Shown piece by piece: positions 53,901 to 64,000 of a DNA stretch of 64,000 nucleotides. The stretch comes from Oxyruncus cristatus. Lineage: Eukaryota; Chordata; Aves; Passeriformes; Cotingidae. The DNA lies in assembly GCA_013399855.1 (NCBI GenBank), contig VXAY01004719.1:930304-994303 (forward strand), read 5' to 3'. Numbering within the stretch: the first letter of the stretch is position 1; each line of letters opens with the position of its first letter. The notes beneath the pieces were generated by a model. That model made no database searches. It saw nothing but the letters and a program-made list of their open reading frames with translations, and was not told the DNA's origin. The translations under genes were made by a program, and so were the position numbers.

Positions 53901-56900
53901 TGAGTTCATCTCACTTTAACCTTCTTTTTCTTACTTGCTTCTCTCCGCTACTCTGTTCAAAAAATGTGAAAAATGGACCAAAAATGGACAAAGAGGTTTC
54001 AGTATTAGCGTGACTGTTACTTTGCAGTTCAATTGTCCACAATCAGAAAAGTATTTGCTTGCCTTGTAAAAACTGTGGGTGTCCAGGAAGACAAGAATAA
54101 TAGAAAATACATCTCTTAACAGTACTCTTATGGACATGATTAATAGATAATTTTCCACAAATTGCACAAAATTCTCCAGAAAAACTGTGATTGGAAACAT
54201 TTTAGCACATGGAAAAAAATTACATTTTTTTGTACTGGATGAGTAACTCAAAACATCCTGAGGAATGTATTTTTGTACTACGCTGAATCTTACTTCAAGC
54301 CACGGAAAAATGATCTTCGATATTTGAAAAATCAAGGTTGCATTGACTCACAGGCAGATGCAACCTCAGCTTTGCGTAAAAATGGCTTCCCACCTCAAAC
54401 AAGTTGAGCAGCGTTTGTGCAGCATGTCAGCTTTTGTGGAAAATGCACAAATGAATGCATATATATTCATTTGGAAAGGAATTCATAGCCAACTAAGCAT
54501 ATCTACAAGAACATATATGAAGCAGCATGCTGGTCAAGTTATTAATCTTATTCTGCCAGTAAGTGCTATTTGTGAAAAAATAACTAGCATAATGCTCATT
54601 TTCAGCAATATATTGAACTGTCAGTCAGCCAGTACTCTCACAGTATTTTAGAGAAGGTGAGCAACTCATATGCACTAATGAATTTCACTTGCTTGACCCA
54701 GACCACCAAATGTCAGGACTTATCTATTCTAGAAGTTCCTTATCTATTCTAGAACATTTTGCAACTCATTTTTCCTAAAACGCTATCATGCATGTTTCTT
54801 CCAGTAGCTTTATCCAAGGACTCTCATCCTATTCTTTGTAGAAAACTCTTGTAGGAAAAAGCACGAAGATACACAGAATTCTTGCAATCCTGTTACAAGC
54901 TGCCATATTGGCAATCACCACTTTAGACTAACCATACTTCAAGATGTATTTTTAAGTTACTTAAGAGAACTACAGACATTACCAGCCTCACTGCAGTTGG
55001 CTCTTGCAGGCTTTAGGTAATCCTGGGACGCCCTTTTTTTTTTTTTTCCCCTTCCTTTTGTAAAGTTTGTGACAGTTTGGTAGTTCAGATTCAGTATCGT
55101 TGAATCAGAGTCTTCCAAAATCCATTTTGAAAGGTGATCAGTATTTCAGCAGCACATTTGAAAATGAAACAAGGGCTCTGATTTTGTCTCAGTTTTTGCC
55201 TGCCATCCTCTGAAGTGCTATCAAATAGCACATTCGACAGCTGCCTGAGTCGCACTTTGCATGCACCTTCAAAACATCCCATGAGAATTGTGAGCCTGGT
55301 GCCTGGCCATCCCATTGCAGAGGACCTGAGCAGTCCTGGAGAGCTTTCTGTAGCTCCTGAACTTGACAATATCAGTTTGAACTGGAGCTTTGCAGAAGTT
55401 GCTCTCAGATTTTTTTTTCTTCTCAACTTTACCTCAAAATGAAGTGCAGTTTGAGTGTATATGATCCTAACACGTTCCAAATATTTTTTAAAATCTTTTT
55501 TTTTTCGTTTGAGGAAATGGAGAAAGAGAAGCAAACAAAAATGGGAAGGGGGGACAGAGAAAGAATTGGGGAAGAAGAGAGTTTACTATGATCAGAGGGA
55601 TGAAGAAAATGGACATGAGGACCAGTGAAGGATAGAAACAGGTAATTTGTCAGAAAGAATCTGAGATGGGGTGCATGCCAGTCCCCCATTTCCCCTCTTC
55701 TGTGATTAGCAAAAGCCTCTTGGGAATATCAAAATCTTATTCTCATCTCCTCTCAAGTCATCTGGAGCCTTAAGGGACCCTGAATGTCTGGGAGACTCCT
55801 TTCTCCCTCTGCCCCATATTTCCCAGTGCAGACAAGCCTCTTGGGAGATCTCTCTTTTTGAGGAGCCATTAACCCCAAGGTGGTTAAACACTGGGATCAT
55901 GAAATTAATGTAATGGAAGCCAAAATCTCTTGCACCTCAGAAAGACAAAATAAAGGTACAGATAATGCATCTTCATGGTGGAAAGCCGACTACAGTAAGA
56001 TGAAGAAAACAGTCTAGTTCAGGTGGGACCGGCTAGGGAGGATGTAAAGAGGGGAATTATCAAACAGTAAGTATAGTGTAGGCCCCCTGTTTTCTGTGAC
56101 TACTGCACAGTAAAACTGTCTGCAGCTGGGAGACTGTTTTTTAACCCACACAGTTAAAATATTTAAAATAGGATCATGAGATCGACTCCCACAAGACAGA
56201 AATCGGGACAGGTGCTTGGAAACCACACATTACTTTCCAGCTAGCCTCCACAGCATCACCAGCAGTAATTGCAAATGTACAACTAATCATTAAGCTGTTA
56301 CAAAGAACAAATACATTGCTAATAAAAATTTTCTAGGAAATTCAATAGCAAAAAGCTATACTAGTGCAGGATAGTGGGAGTTTCATGGTATTTGTTCCCC
56401 TTGAAGTTCAGAAAAATTGAAAAAATTTAAGTAAATCTGCCAACAACAAAGCTTCCAAAATAGAAAACACCAAGTGAAGGTCACACAACCTTTATTTTAC
56501 CTTTCCAACTAGTTAACCCTAGATACACATTTGTTCCTTGTATTCAAAGTGTTGTGAACATCAGCCATCTACACCATTCCTGTAATCAAATCAAAAGCTG
56601 CTTCTTGGGGAAAAACCTCTCCCAACTACTACACTTGATAACACTTTCACTCACACGTGTCACCAACTTCTGTGCTTTCATTATTCATCCTCGAACCCAC
56701 ACGTCACACTTATCTCCCACCTAACTGCTGGCAAGTGCATCACAAGACCATCGCTTTGTCCTCTCACTGAAACTACTGAGCAGCAGGGAAATCAAATACC
56801 ACGCATCCATCAGCTGATCTTGTTGACCAAGATACAGATGGTAAAATAGACTGGATCCATATCTGCATTTGATACCAGGAGATATAAAATCCCTTTTGGT

Positions 56901-59097
56901 CATTGCCAGCTCTCAGGAAACAAATGATTACAGCTGCTAAGAGTGTGCAGCTTAACTTAATTTTCTAGATCTTAAAAGTTTGAAGCAACAGTATTTATCT
57001 TTTAATTTTATTTCCTTCTCAACTCAACTTAATATTGTAACACTTAAAGCCTACACAATAGACTTGCTGTTCTGTCAATATTATAAAGTTCATCTTTGGA
57101 GAGTCTGTCTCATATAAAACACAACAGTAAACAGAAAAATGAATAAAATGGTTTAATATAACATGGTTGCATAACTTATATGGTTTATCTTTAATACTGT
57201 CACCCTTTTTTATGCACAAATACAGACTGCAGCATGTTGAGGGTGGAAGAGCGTAAAGGGAGTGAAAAGTTTGATCCTACTACTCAAATACCAGGCACAA
57301 TTTTGGACAAAACCCAATTTCTTCTAAAGCTGTGGGTGCTAGATCTGCTAAATCTCATGCTGATTTCCAACAGATCAGATTACTTTTTTTAAAAAAGTAC
57401 TTTCACTTCTTAGTAAAAGGCAAAAAATCTTTAAAAACATGGAAAACTAGAAAGTAGTCAGGCATACACAGTCTGACAATTTTTCTACAGGAAAGAAAAA
57501 ACAACCGTAGCATCATTTGCACTTGTCAGTGTTTCCAAACACAAAGTCTGCCTTCATGTTTGTACTTCTGTTGCTTCTATAGGAGTTGAACATGATGAAA
57601 TTGAAGGCTGGGAAGGGCTGCATGCATGTGAGACAGAAAGCAGAATGCTGAAAAATTCAAAGTTTGGGTAGTACATAATTAAAGCTATCAGTTCTGTTTC
57701 AGTCTCCTGCTGTGGCCTTACCAGAAGCAGCTTATCTGATCAACTATGTGCAAAATGCAAAAAAGCACTTGGATCGGGAAACCTGTAATTAGAACAATTA
57801 TGAAGCAGATACATCCCACAGACTATATTCATGTATATTTAAAATTGCCAGATTGAAATGAGTCCTTTTCTGCCACCATCACATTCGCCTCATACTCCAT
57901 TTCCCCCTGATGACAAAAACCATGATAGCAATCACAAAACTCAGTCTGAAATGAAGTAGTTCACTGCACAGGAACAAACTTATGATACTGATTTGCTAAC
58001 AGCTAGAACATAAAGTCTCAAAAATGAACGAACACAATAAGGAAATACTGGAGCAATTTAGATGACAGAAGAGGTTAATAAAACATAAGATACTGAAAAT
58101 GTATATGATACATAGAAACAGGAATTGGAGTAAAACATCACTTCACCTTTTCTGCATTTCTTTTGACAATTCTAAAACTAGTCACGGATGATTCTCTTTC
58201 TGAAATGTCCTAATTTGAATTTCTCTATTTACAACAAACTCACAGCACAAAAGGGTGATTTCATGAAAACTCACATGCTTAATATATACAAAGATGCACT
58301 TAATATAACACACATTTCAATCCCAAATATGACAACATCATAAAGTTAATTATCCACAAGATACATGAATCACGTGGTAAATTCTAGACATAGCTGCTGA
58401 ACTTTTCACAAGTCACTAAATGATTTTTTTAATTGTATGTGTTGTGGTTTCCATGCCACTTCTGATACTTTCAGTTATTACCTTTTCTAGCAAGCATGCC
58501 AGTTTATGTCCAGCACTTCTCCACAAACTCTTTCCTACTTTGGACACTTTATATATCTTTTCAGAGATCCTTTTTGTCTAATATGGCACAGTATTAAGTG
58601 GAATTAAACTTGGACAATCCACAGTGAAACCCATACTCAGGAAGTGTGTCCTGAACAGATCAGTGTAAACCTTTAAGTCCCCAGGAAATTCAGTTTCAAT
58701 CATATTTGAATATAGTCATACATTCATATGTTCAGGCATGAAGAGGCACAGCATGTGCTCTAGTAAGAGTTTTGCCTATGATAGGACAGAGAGGTCTGCA
58801 TCATCCCACCAGACAAAACCAGAGGGAGGTACAAGTCCCACACCAGCCTTCATTCCCTCCCTACTGTAAATCCACCCCAAAAGCAAGACCAGTTCCAATC
58901 CTGAATGAATATGATGTAAGACCATGATAATACTGAAGTAATCCATCCCTAGTAAGGCAATAATAAAAGCATCAAAGTCAGATATCACATATCCATTTTA
59001 ATGAAGCACTCCTACCTTTTCAGCTTCATATAATTTTCACTGGCTGCGGGTCTGCATTCAGCACGTTGCACCACTATTCCTTCCAAAGCAAGTTTAT
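14831..59097 (-). CDS. GTF2F2: GTF2F2 (TFIIF small subunit RAP30), last four coding exons, 5' incomplete
   Basis: GTF2F2 encodes RAP30, the beta subunit of TFIIF. In the nucleus it binds RNA polymerase II with RAP74, stabilises the preinitiation complex and aids elongation. Exons, in transcript order on the minus strand, are 59097-59016, 26875-26776, 19785-19642 and 14950-14831. They encode residues 102-129, 130-162, 163-210 and 211-249 on human numbering. The sum reaches exactly 249 with the stop after GEEKSD. All donors and acceptors are GT/AG and phases match at every join. The part seen includes the linker ([14 protein letters not shown]) and the C-terminal winged-helix DNA-binding domain ([45 protein letters not shown]). 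The N-terminal dimerisation domain (residues 1-101) is beyond the right edge. The frame is intact and the sequence highly conserved, so this is a functional gene. Confidence 0.97.
14951..19641. other. GTF2F2 last intron (4.7 kb)
   Basis: No recognisable repeat apart from an A-run at 16017-16031. Low-CpG, AT-rich sequence around 15,640-15,800 has the look of a conserved noncoding element and contains an X-box-like motif. Open frames around 16,164-17,101 on both strands show no family similarity. Confidence 0.75.
15706..15719. promoter_or_regulatory. RFX X-box-like motif
   Basis: The sequence attaccatggcaac is a near-perfect inverted repeat matching the RFX-family X-box (GTTGCCATGGYAAC) with only the outermost base of one half-site changed. 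Such symmetrical sites bind RFX1-3 dimers. Function here is inferred from the motif only. Confidence 0.4.
19642..19785 (-). CDS. GTF2F2: GTF2F2 exon encoding residues 163-210
   Basis: 144 nt, phase 0 at both ends. It runs [20 protein letters not shown], then [16 protein letters not shown], and ends at DITKQPV. It carries the lysine-rich linker and the first helices of the winged-helix domain. The acceptor is tttgtaacag and the donor is GTG|gtatgt. Confidence 0.96.
19786..26775. other. GTF2F2 intron between exons for residues 162 and 163 (7.0 kb)
   Basis: Contains one CR1 internal fragment (21901-22385) and an A-run at 24059-24072. Otherwise it is unique AT-rich sequence. The open frame at 25485-25844 (119 codons, plus strand) has no recognisable similarity and is probably chance. 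Confidence 0.75.
21901..22385 (-). mobile_element. CR1 LINE internal ORF2 fragment
   Basis: On the minus strand this reads as the CR1 reverse-transcriptase C-terminus: [69 protein letters not shown] and [14 protein letters not shown]. About 120 codons remain open. Both ends are missing, including the 3' tail, which is unusual because CR1 copies normally lose only the 5' end. A later deletion or rearrangement is likely. Confidence 0.93.
26776..26875 (-). CDS. GTF2F2: GTF2F2 exon encoding residues 130-162
   Basis: 100 nt. One base completes Arg129, then 33 codons run from [15 protein letters not shown] to PVANHQYN. The acceptor is ttttgcag and the donor is AAT|gtaagt, a full consensus. Confidence 0.95.
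28014..28030. repeat. T homopolymer run
   Basis: Seventeen consecutive T within a longer T-rich stretch from about 27,900. No SINE or retrocopy body is recognisable next to it. Confidence 0.85.
32968..33243 (-). mobile_element. CR1 LINE 3' fragment
   Basis: Starts with catagaatcatggaatcattt and then ggttagaaaagacctttaag, the reverse complement of a CR1 3' end. It continues through cagggatggtgactcaatcac and gctgttccaacgc to tttcctcttgtcctatca. It belongs to a different, more diverged CR1 subfamily from the TPT1 copies. Confidence 0.88.
38505..38520. repeat. (GGA)n short microsatellite
   Basis: Five units of GGA or AGG in intronic sequence. Confidence 0.8.
39081..39151 (+). mobile_element. 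CR1 LINE 3' end stub
   Basis: Short 3' terminal piece: tctagtggaaggtgtccct, then cccttccaacccaaatcatt and ctatgattcaatg. It is antisense to GTF2F2. An internal deletion removes the middle of the usual 3' UTR. Confidence 0.85.
47736..47751. repeat. A homopolymer run
   Basis: Sixteen consecutive A. The preceding sequence (T-rich, 47,640-47,735) is not a retrocopy of any gene I recognise. Confidence 0.85.
47941..47959. repeat. T homopolymer run
   Basis: Nineteen consecutive T, 190 bases after the A-run at 47736. The A-run and T-run are inversely oriented and could pair, but no element is recognisable between them. Confidence 0.85.
49676..49828 (-). mobile_element. CR1 LINE ORF2 fragment
   Basis: On the minus strand it reads [36 protein letters not shown] and KLGMS, the CR1 ORF2 block just upstream of the SQQC motif. 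Both ends are lost. Confidence 0.88.
51809..51863. repeat. Two-copy tandem duplication, 30-bp period
   Basis: The 23-base block starting tccaaatatcatcagtagta occurs at 51811 and again at 51841, perfectly, with a 7-base spacer. It looks like a recent local duplication. Confidence 0.85.
53066..53172 (+). mobile_element. CR1 LINE 3' end stub
   Basis: Reads cttgggcaaccacatctagg, ggcctgacttgagcaggg, ggactagaggacctccagag and gtcccttcccatctcaacta, ending in gtgtgattcggtgac, a degenerate CR1 tail. It is antisense to GTF2F2. Confidence 0.87.
54720..54755. repeat. Two-copy tandem duplication, 20-bp period
   Basis: The block ttatctattctagaa occurs twice in tandem at a 20-bp spacing. Confidence 0.75.
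59016..59097 (-). CDS. GTF2F2: GTF2F2 exon encoding residues 102-129
   Basis: Reads (G)AT AAA CTT..., that is [20 protein letters not shown] then ENYMKLK(R). The first and last codons are split (G|AT and AG|A). The acceptor is cattccag and the donor is AG|gtagga. Human has Ser where this has Ala in the LALEG segment. Confidence 0.95.
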
Positions 59098-62034
59098 CTG
59101 GAATGAAAAGAAACAAAGCAAAACTGGACATTAAAATGAGAGTCACCAACATGGTCAACATTTGAATTATTTTTCACCAAGAATTTACTAAATGAAATGT
59201 AACTATAAGTTCTCAAATAAAGTTCTAAAATCTATGTTATTTAGACACCAAAGAAACAAGCAGGAGAAACATGTTTGCACAGCTGGTATACCCTAGACTT
59301 CCTTATTCCTTATTTTGCCTTCAGATGCTTTATATATTAAGAACGAATCACAAAGATTAAATTTGAAGTAAGAGCTGGCAACTCCTTTCTCTAGATGTTG
59401 CGCTCTGATTATATAGGAACTGTTTTCTGGAAACGTGCAATGAATACAGTCAGTGAATATAAAAACATAATGTAAGAAGAGAACCAATTATCAAGTATCC
59501 AAAATTAGTAGACAGTAAAATGAAAGTTAATTTTATTCCTATCCTCAGGGAAAGAGTAACGCGTTCTCATCTTATTACAATATAAAAAAAAGCTCACTAA
59601 AGGAACACGATGCAATAAAGTAATAATACAACATATGCTAACACTCAGGGAAAAGAAGTAAAAACTCTCAGTTAATAACTTAGGACATCACATACATGTA
59701 TTTTAGTTAACACTCCTCTCTGTACATTCACCTCTGTGACAGCTGCTGTTATCCAACGCCACCACCTTTTTGCCTGAAGCGATGATTACTAACAGAGCAA
59801 TAACAGCCTACTCCATAAAGGTAGGGAAGCCCAACAATTAAAAGTAACTTGATGTAGAAAGGAAGAGAGAAGTGATGGTGGGCAAACACCTGCTTCTCTA
59901 CTGCAATGTTCTAGTGTACAATGTGGCGGGGGGGAGCCTGTCAATTTATTCATCTCTTTTGGACATCGCCAGTGCAATATGTGTAAAACAAACACCTCTG
60001 GAACAGCCTTGCCATACAACAAATGATGAGCTTTAATGGCTTGACTAGCTCTCTCTATTTAAAATGTCTTTCCAATAGAGAGTCTTGTCTTGCTATTGGG
60101 GAAGGGCACCACACTGCCATTGTCACCTTCAGCTGGCAACACAGAAGGTAACAGGAATGCTTAGAAGTACTGACACCAAGCAACACAAGGCACTCTGAGA
60201 TGCCTCTGATTTTTTTTATTGCCTTATAGACTGATATATTACTACATCTGCAAATTTAAGTCTGCTCTCCCTGAATAATGCAGAGAACAATTACTTCAAC
60301 ATGTATTTTAAAATGATTTAATCTAAAATTTCTTGGTAATCCTTGAAGGGAATAAGAATGACTTTTTTTTTTTTTCCAGATAGTTTTGAATGAAGCAAAG
60401 AAAATTTGCAATAAAACACTTCTGGTTTTGCAGATTCATAGGTTTACGGTCAGGAGAGACAACTTGGAAAATTTGCCTGATTTCTTATGTATTACAGATA
60501 GAAAAATTTTATTGTCTTTCTTCTCTACAGAACCTAGTAACTTATTTGTGGCTAGCGGTACTAATATTGCTGCTTAATTTCTAATAAGAGTTTGACTCCA
60601 ACTTCTAGCATTTGGTTCTTCTTATGACTCTCTATACTAACGTAAAGAGCCTTTCAGTACCTGGTGTTTTCTTCCTTTGAAAGTACTTATACATAGTAAT
60701 CGAGTCACTTCTCAACCATCGCTTCAGTAAATGAAGTAATTTAAGCCCATGTATTATCTCATCACAAGGCATTTATGGCACACTTAAATCAATTTTGGGT
60801 TTCTTATTTGCATCTTGTTCAATCTTGAAATGAAGTTGAATACAGAAACCAGAAACCAGACATAATACTATTGTACTGATCTTACAAAAAACATATATGG
60901 AGGTTAAATAACAGATACAGGAGCTGGAATTTCTCTCACCTCACTTCAGCCATCTCAATTCAATCTCTGAATTCAGCTGAGAGAGGGAGGGAGACTGCTG
61001 AAAGAAAATTCGTCCCACCTCTTTTAGAATTCAGTGATCTGCCTTGTGCTAGATTTTTTTTGTTGTGTTTTTTTGGAGTTTGGTTTTGGGGACTTGGGGG
61101 TTTGAAGGAGGGGTGGGGCAGGACACTGGTATCTGTGTCCCATAACCACTCATGTTTAGATGGCTAAACTGTGTTAAGATCAGTTTGTCTCTAAAAATCA
61201 AGATCTGAGGGTTTATGGAACTGCCTGGCTATTATATTACTAACACAACAGTTCTGAGGATCTTCTAACCTCCCATTTTATCCAGGTGCTCTGCATTCCC
61301 AGTTCCCAGGTGTATAATTGCCTTTGGCTTGGTTAAAATGCATTGTCTTTAAACAGATTCTGTGAATTAAGCAATCCCAGTCACACCATGACAGTCCTGT
61401 CATAGTTATTCACTGTCTGACCAGCATTTGTGTCAATCATGACATTTTATAAGCAGTGATTCTCACTTACAACTACTGTTCTCCTTGCTAATCCTGGAGG
61501 AAGCCCTTCAAACTACAACTCCAGTGGCTTCCCATTCATAATTACTTTTGGATAACTGTCAGTTTTTAATCTTGTTCTGTTTGCTAATTTTTTTTATACA
61601 TAAATCGGAATGTCACAAGACTATGTGCAATATGAAAATGCTAAGCAGGCTGCAAACATGCTGTTACTTTAATCTCACAATCTTCAAAATAAACAAATAA
61701 AAAAAAATCAGGTTTGTTGGACCAGAAAACTCTTGCATAAAGCCGTATTTGCTAGCATTTGTTCTATTTCCAATCTTATCTACCTCTTGAACTCCATAAC
61801 AATTTTGCCACTAGCTTCTGTGGTACAGGTTAAAGGCTCGCTAACCTATATTCATCTGAGCCATCCAGCCCAGCTGCCGGAACAGTGACATGTCACCATC
61901 AATGTCCCTGCACCTTGCACAATTTTCAAATTATTTTAAAGTTTTAAGGATTAGGATAGGTAAAGCAGAGAGCTCCCCCATACCAACTATTTAGGAAATG
62001 AACCTGCCAATTAAACATGTTTATCCTTGGTATT

Positions 62035-62200
62035 ATCATAGAATCACAGAATGGTTTGTGTTGGAAGGGACATGAAAAATCACTCAGTTCCAACCCCAAT
62101 GCCATGGGCAGGGACACCTTCCACTAGAGCAGGTTGCTCAAAGCTACATCCAACCTGGCCTTGAACACTGTCAGGGATGAGGCACCCACAGCTTCTCTGG
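62035..62200 (-). mobile_element. CR1 LINE 3' fragment
   Basis: Begins atcatagaatcacagaatgg, then tgttggaagggacatg, gccatgggcagggacacctt and catccaacctggccttgaac, and stops after cccacagcttctctgg. It closely resembles the TPT1 intron 2 copy but is shorter. Confidence 0.92.
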
Positions 62201-63448
62201 ATATCTCATCTTTGATGTCTTGGCTAATATCCTCTTTTAATTGCACTGATCCAGATTGACTTCTGCACTCAAATCCAGACAAAATGTTCCAATCGCCTCA
62301 CAGTACAAGGCTGTCCACAGTCTCCAAGAAGACTGCCTTGCAGCTAAGCTTGTCTGCTGTCTAAGCTCATCCACTGTCCAAAATCAAAGGTTTATGTCCC
62401 ATTTTCCCTGGACCCTCTTAGGGATTTTAACACATCCAGAGAGTCTAGCAGAATAAATCTGCAAAGACATATGCAAACCTCTTGATGCAAGACTGTAGTG
62501 GGGAATACAGTTTACTCTCTTTGCAGCCCAATTAGCCCTCATTCACCAAACTCAAATTCAGAGACTTGGGTCTGTCTTCTCCTGTTGCAGGACCAGAGAA
62601 GTACTGAAAAGACATCCAAAGTGCTACACATCTACCTTGGTATTTCCATAGTCACATCAGCCTAGAAGATAATGGATGAATAAGGCATGAAAGTGGCAAT
62701 TCCCCATTAAAAATACCTACTCAAATTAATGCAGATAGTACAAGATAAATAAACAGGTCTGGAAGACTAGCTAAGACCAGTGATGAGAAGGGAAAATAAA
62801 ACATTTTCCCAAGTGTCTTACGCTCTCAGTTGCCTTAAAGGGGGTGGCAGGTACAAATATACAGTCAGTGCAGCTCCCAACAGGCTACTCTACATAACCC
62901 ATAGCTTCATCATTAGCTGCCAAATGCACGTGCACCCTGACCTCCCTGCCCAAATGCCCTGGTGCTAATTCATAAAGTAATTGCAACTGTTGTCTCAGTG
63001 AGATGAACGAGAGATATGCTGGGGAGATGCCGATTCCAGCTTCAAGTCCTGCTGACAATCATTATCAAATGAACAGAGTGTGGTAAAAGCATTTAAGGCA
63101 ATTTTCACAAACAGGCATGAAGGAAATTTACTGAAATTGTGCAGAATATGGTCTGATAGGGGTTGGATTGTTGGAGTTTTTAGAGAGAGATGGACTGACT
63201 TGGAGATTTTAATGTATCAGTCTTCTATTTGACTGCACTCAGCTCCAATTTCCAGCCACTGGATCTGGTCCTTTATCAACTCCTCCACTTTGTGAGCAAT
63301 GCTAAGGAAGAAGGAGATGAATACTCTACTTAGTATGCACGGTTCTCAGGCAGTAGTAAAAAGCAGATGAAAGTGCAGTAAGGACAGGCTATGGGCACTT
63401 GTGCCTCCAGCTCCTTGACTGGTAGAAGCTGGGCTGTTGCTCCTCAGC

Positions 63449-63588
63449 TGTCATGGTTTAACCCCAGTCAGCAACCAAGCCCCACGGACTGAGCAGGAGC
63501 CTGCTCATTTCTACCTGGGCACCACTAACAGCAATAAATTCAATCTAGAACATCCCCATCAAATTTGTCATTATCTCAAACCCTTTGA
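63449..63588 (-). mobile_element. ERV leader remnant joined to a 3' LTR end fragment
   Basis: About 100 bases of leader (63490-63588) follow the primer binding site on the minus strand. They are joined to a second copy of the last ~40 bases of the same LTR (63487-63449, ending CCATGACA). The internal genes and most of the 3' LTR are missing. No gag, pol or env coding sequence remains in the window. Confidence 0.7.
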
Positions 63589-63606
63589 GCCTCACATTAG
63601 GCACCA
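63589..63606 (-). other. Retroviral primer binding site, tRNA-Lys type (decayed)
   Basis: On the minus strand TGGTGCCTAATGTGAGGC lies 8 nt past the LTR end. It matches the tRNA-Lys1,2 primer site at 14 of 18 positions. All four differences are transitions (three C to T, one G to A), three of them in the style of methyl-CpG decay. This sets the orientation of the remnant and suggests a class II (ERVK-like) lineage. Confidence 0.75.
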
Positions 63607-63614
63607 AAAAGGAC

Positions 63615-64000
63615 TGCCATGGTTTAACCCCAGCCAGCAACCAAGCCTCAAGCAGCCACTTACTCACTCCCCCACCAGCAGGATTAGGGAGAGAATCGGA
63701 AGGGTAAAAGCTAGGAAACTTGTGGGTTGAGGTAAAGACAGATTCATAGGGAAAGCAAAAGCTGCACATACAAGCAAAGCGAAACAAGGAACTGATTTGC
63801 CGCTTCCCATGTGCAGGCAAGTGTTCAGCCATCCCCAGGAGAGCAGGGCCCCATCACACGTAACAGTTACTTGGCAAGATAAACACCATCACTCCAAACA
63901 TCCCCCCTTTCCTCCTTCTTTCCCACAGTTTATATATAAAAGTGTGATGTCATATGGTCTGCAATATCCCTTTGGTCAGCTTGGGTCGCCCATCCTGGCT
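63615..64000 (-). mobile_element. Endogenous retrovirus 5' LTR (3' part; continues beyond window)
   Basis: The minus-strand end is CCATGGCA, with the terminal CA expected of an LTR. Reading the minus strand from the right there is a CRE-like TGACATCA (63952-63945), then TATATAAA (63936-63929), then a region ending in a C-rich to A-rich transition and the terminal ggttaaaccatgg block. I recognise this as a common avian ERV LTR family but cannot give a catalogue name. Point decay is visible throughout. It is noncoding and in the same orientation as GTF2F2. Confidence 0.85.

Larger units (their letters stand above)
26876..59015. other. GTF2F2 large intron (32 kb)
   Basis: AT-rich intron with only four short CR1 fragments (32968-33243, 39081-39151, 49676-49828, 53066-53172) and scattered A/T runs. 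I found no nested gene: open frames of up to 147 codons (for example 55534-55091 minus and 54335-53931 minus) match no family I recognise and show no initiation or codon context. KCTD4, nested in this gene in mammals, is not here. Confidence 0.75.
59098..64000. other. GTF2F2 intron upstream of residue 102 exon, running off the window
   Basis: The polypyrimidine tract and acceptor of the exon at 59016-59097 lie at its left end. It contains a G/T-rich low-complexity stretch (61050-61125), one CR1 fragment and the retroviral remnant at the right edge. No further exon was recognised. Confidence 0.75.

Noticed and set aside
55091..55534. 147-codon open frame on the minus strand
   Set aside because: Starts in a low-complexity lysine-rich stretch encoded by A-runs, with no family match and an overlapping plus-strand frame. 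Likely chance.
57381..57399. Near-palindrome TACTTTTTT/AAAAAAGTA
   Set aside because: Short A/T-only symmetry is common in AT-rich introns, and nothing else nearby suggests a function or a transposon end.

Overview
The window is vertebrate nuclear DNA from a bird. Two conserved housekeeping genes can be read exon by exon, and the interspersed repeats are avian: CR1 LINEs ending in the usual ATTCTATG-type tail, plus an endogenous-retrovirus LTR of a type I associate with Neoaves and passerines. I cannot name the species.

Layout. (1) 1-~4,890, + strand: TPT1 (translationally controlled tumour protein), exons 2-6; exon 1 and the promoter lie to the left of the window. A complete two-hairpin H/ACA snoRNA resembling SNORA31 sits in its last intron. 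(2) ~4,890-14,600: gap between two convergent genes. It is more GC-rich than the rest, has no recognisable protein gene, and holds a second full-length SNORA31-like copy about 0.7 kb beyond the TPT1 poly(A) signal. (3) 14,831-59,097, - strand: the last four coding exons of GTF2F2 (RAP30, small subunit of general transcription factor TFIIF), residues 102-249 by comparison with the 249-residue human protein. They are separated by introns of 4.7, 7.0 and 32 kb. (4) 59,098-64,000: the next GTF2F2 intron, running off the window. It contains a CR1 fragment and, at the right edge, a degraded endogenous retrovirus with an LTR, a tRNA-Lys-like primer binding site and a short leader.

The gene order (TPT1 tail-to-tail with GTF2F2) matches what I recall of human chromosome 13q14. 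In mammals KCTD4 lies inside a GTF2F2 intron; no such single-exon ORF is present here, so it probably lies beyond the right edge. Splice sites were placed by hand. All eight intron-exon joins that can be tested keep frame, and the exon lengths add up to full-length protein C-termini.

The most interesting signals are the paired H/ACA snoRNAs (one outside any recognised host intron), an odd 3' splice site in TPT1 with a nearby bypassed AG that would create an immediate stop, and the rearranged retroviral remnant. Most other short ORFs look like chance reading frames in intron or repeat sequence.
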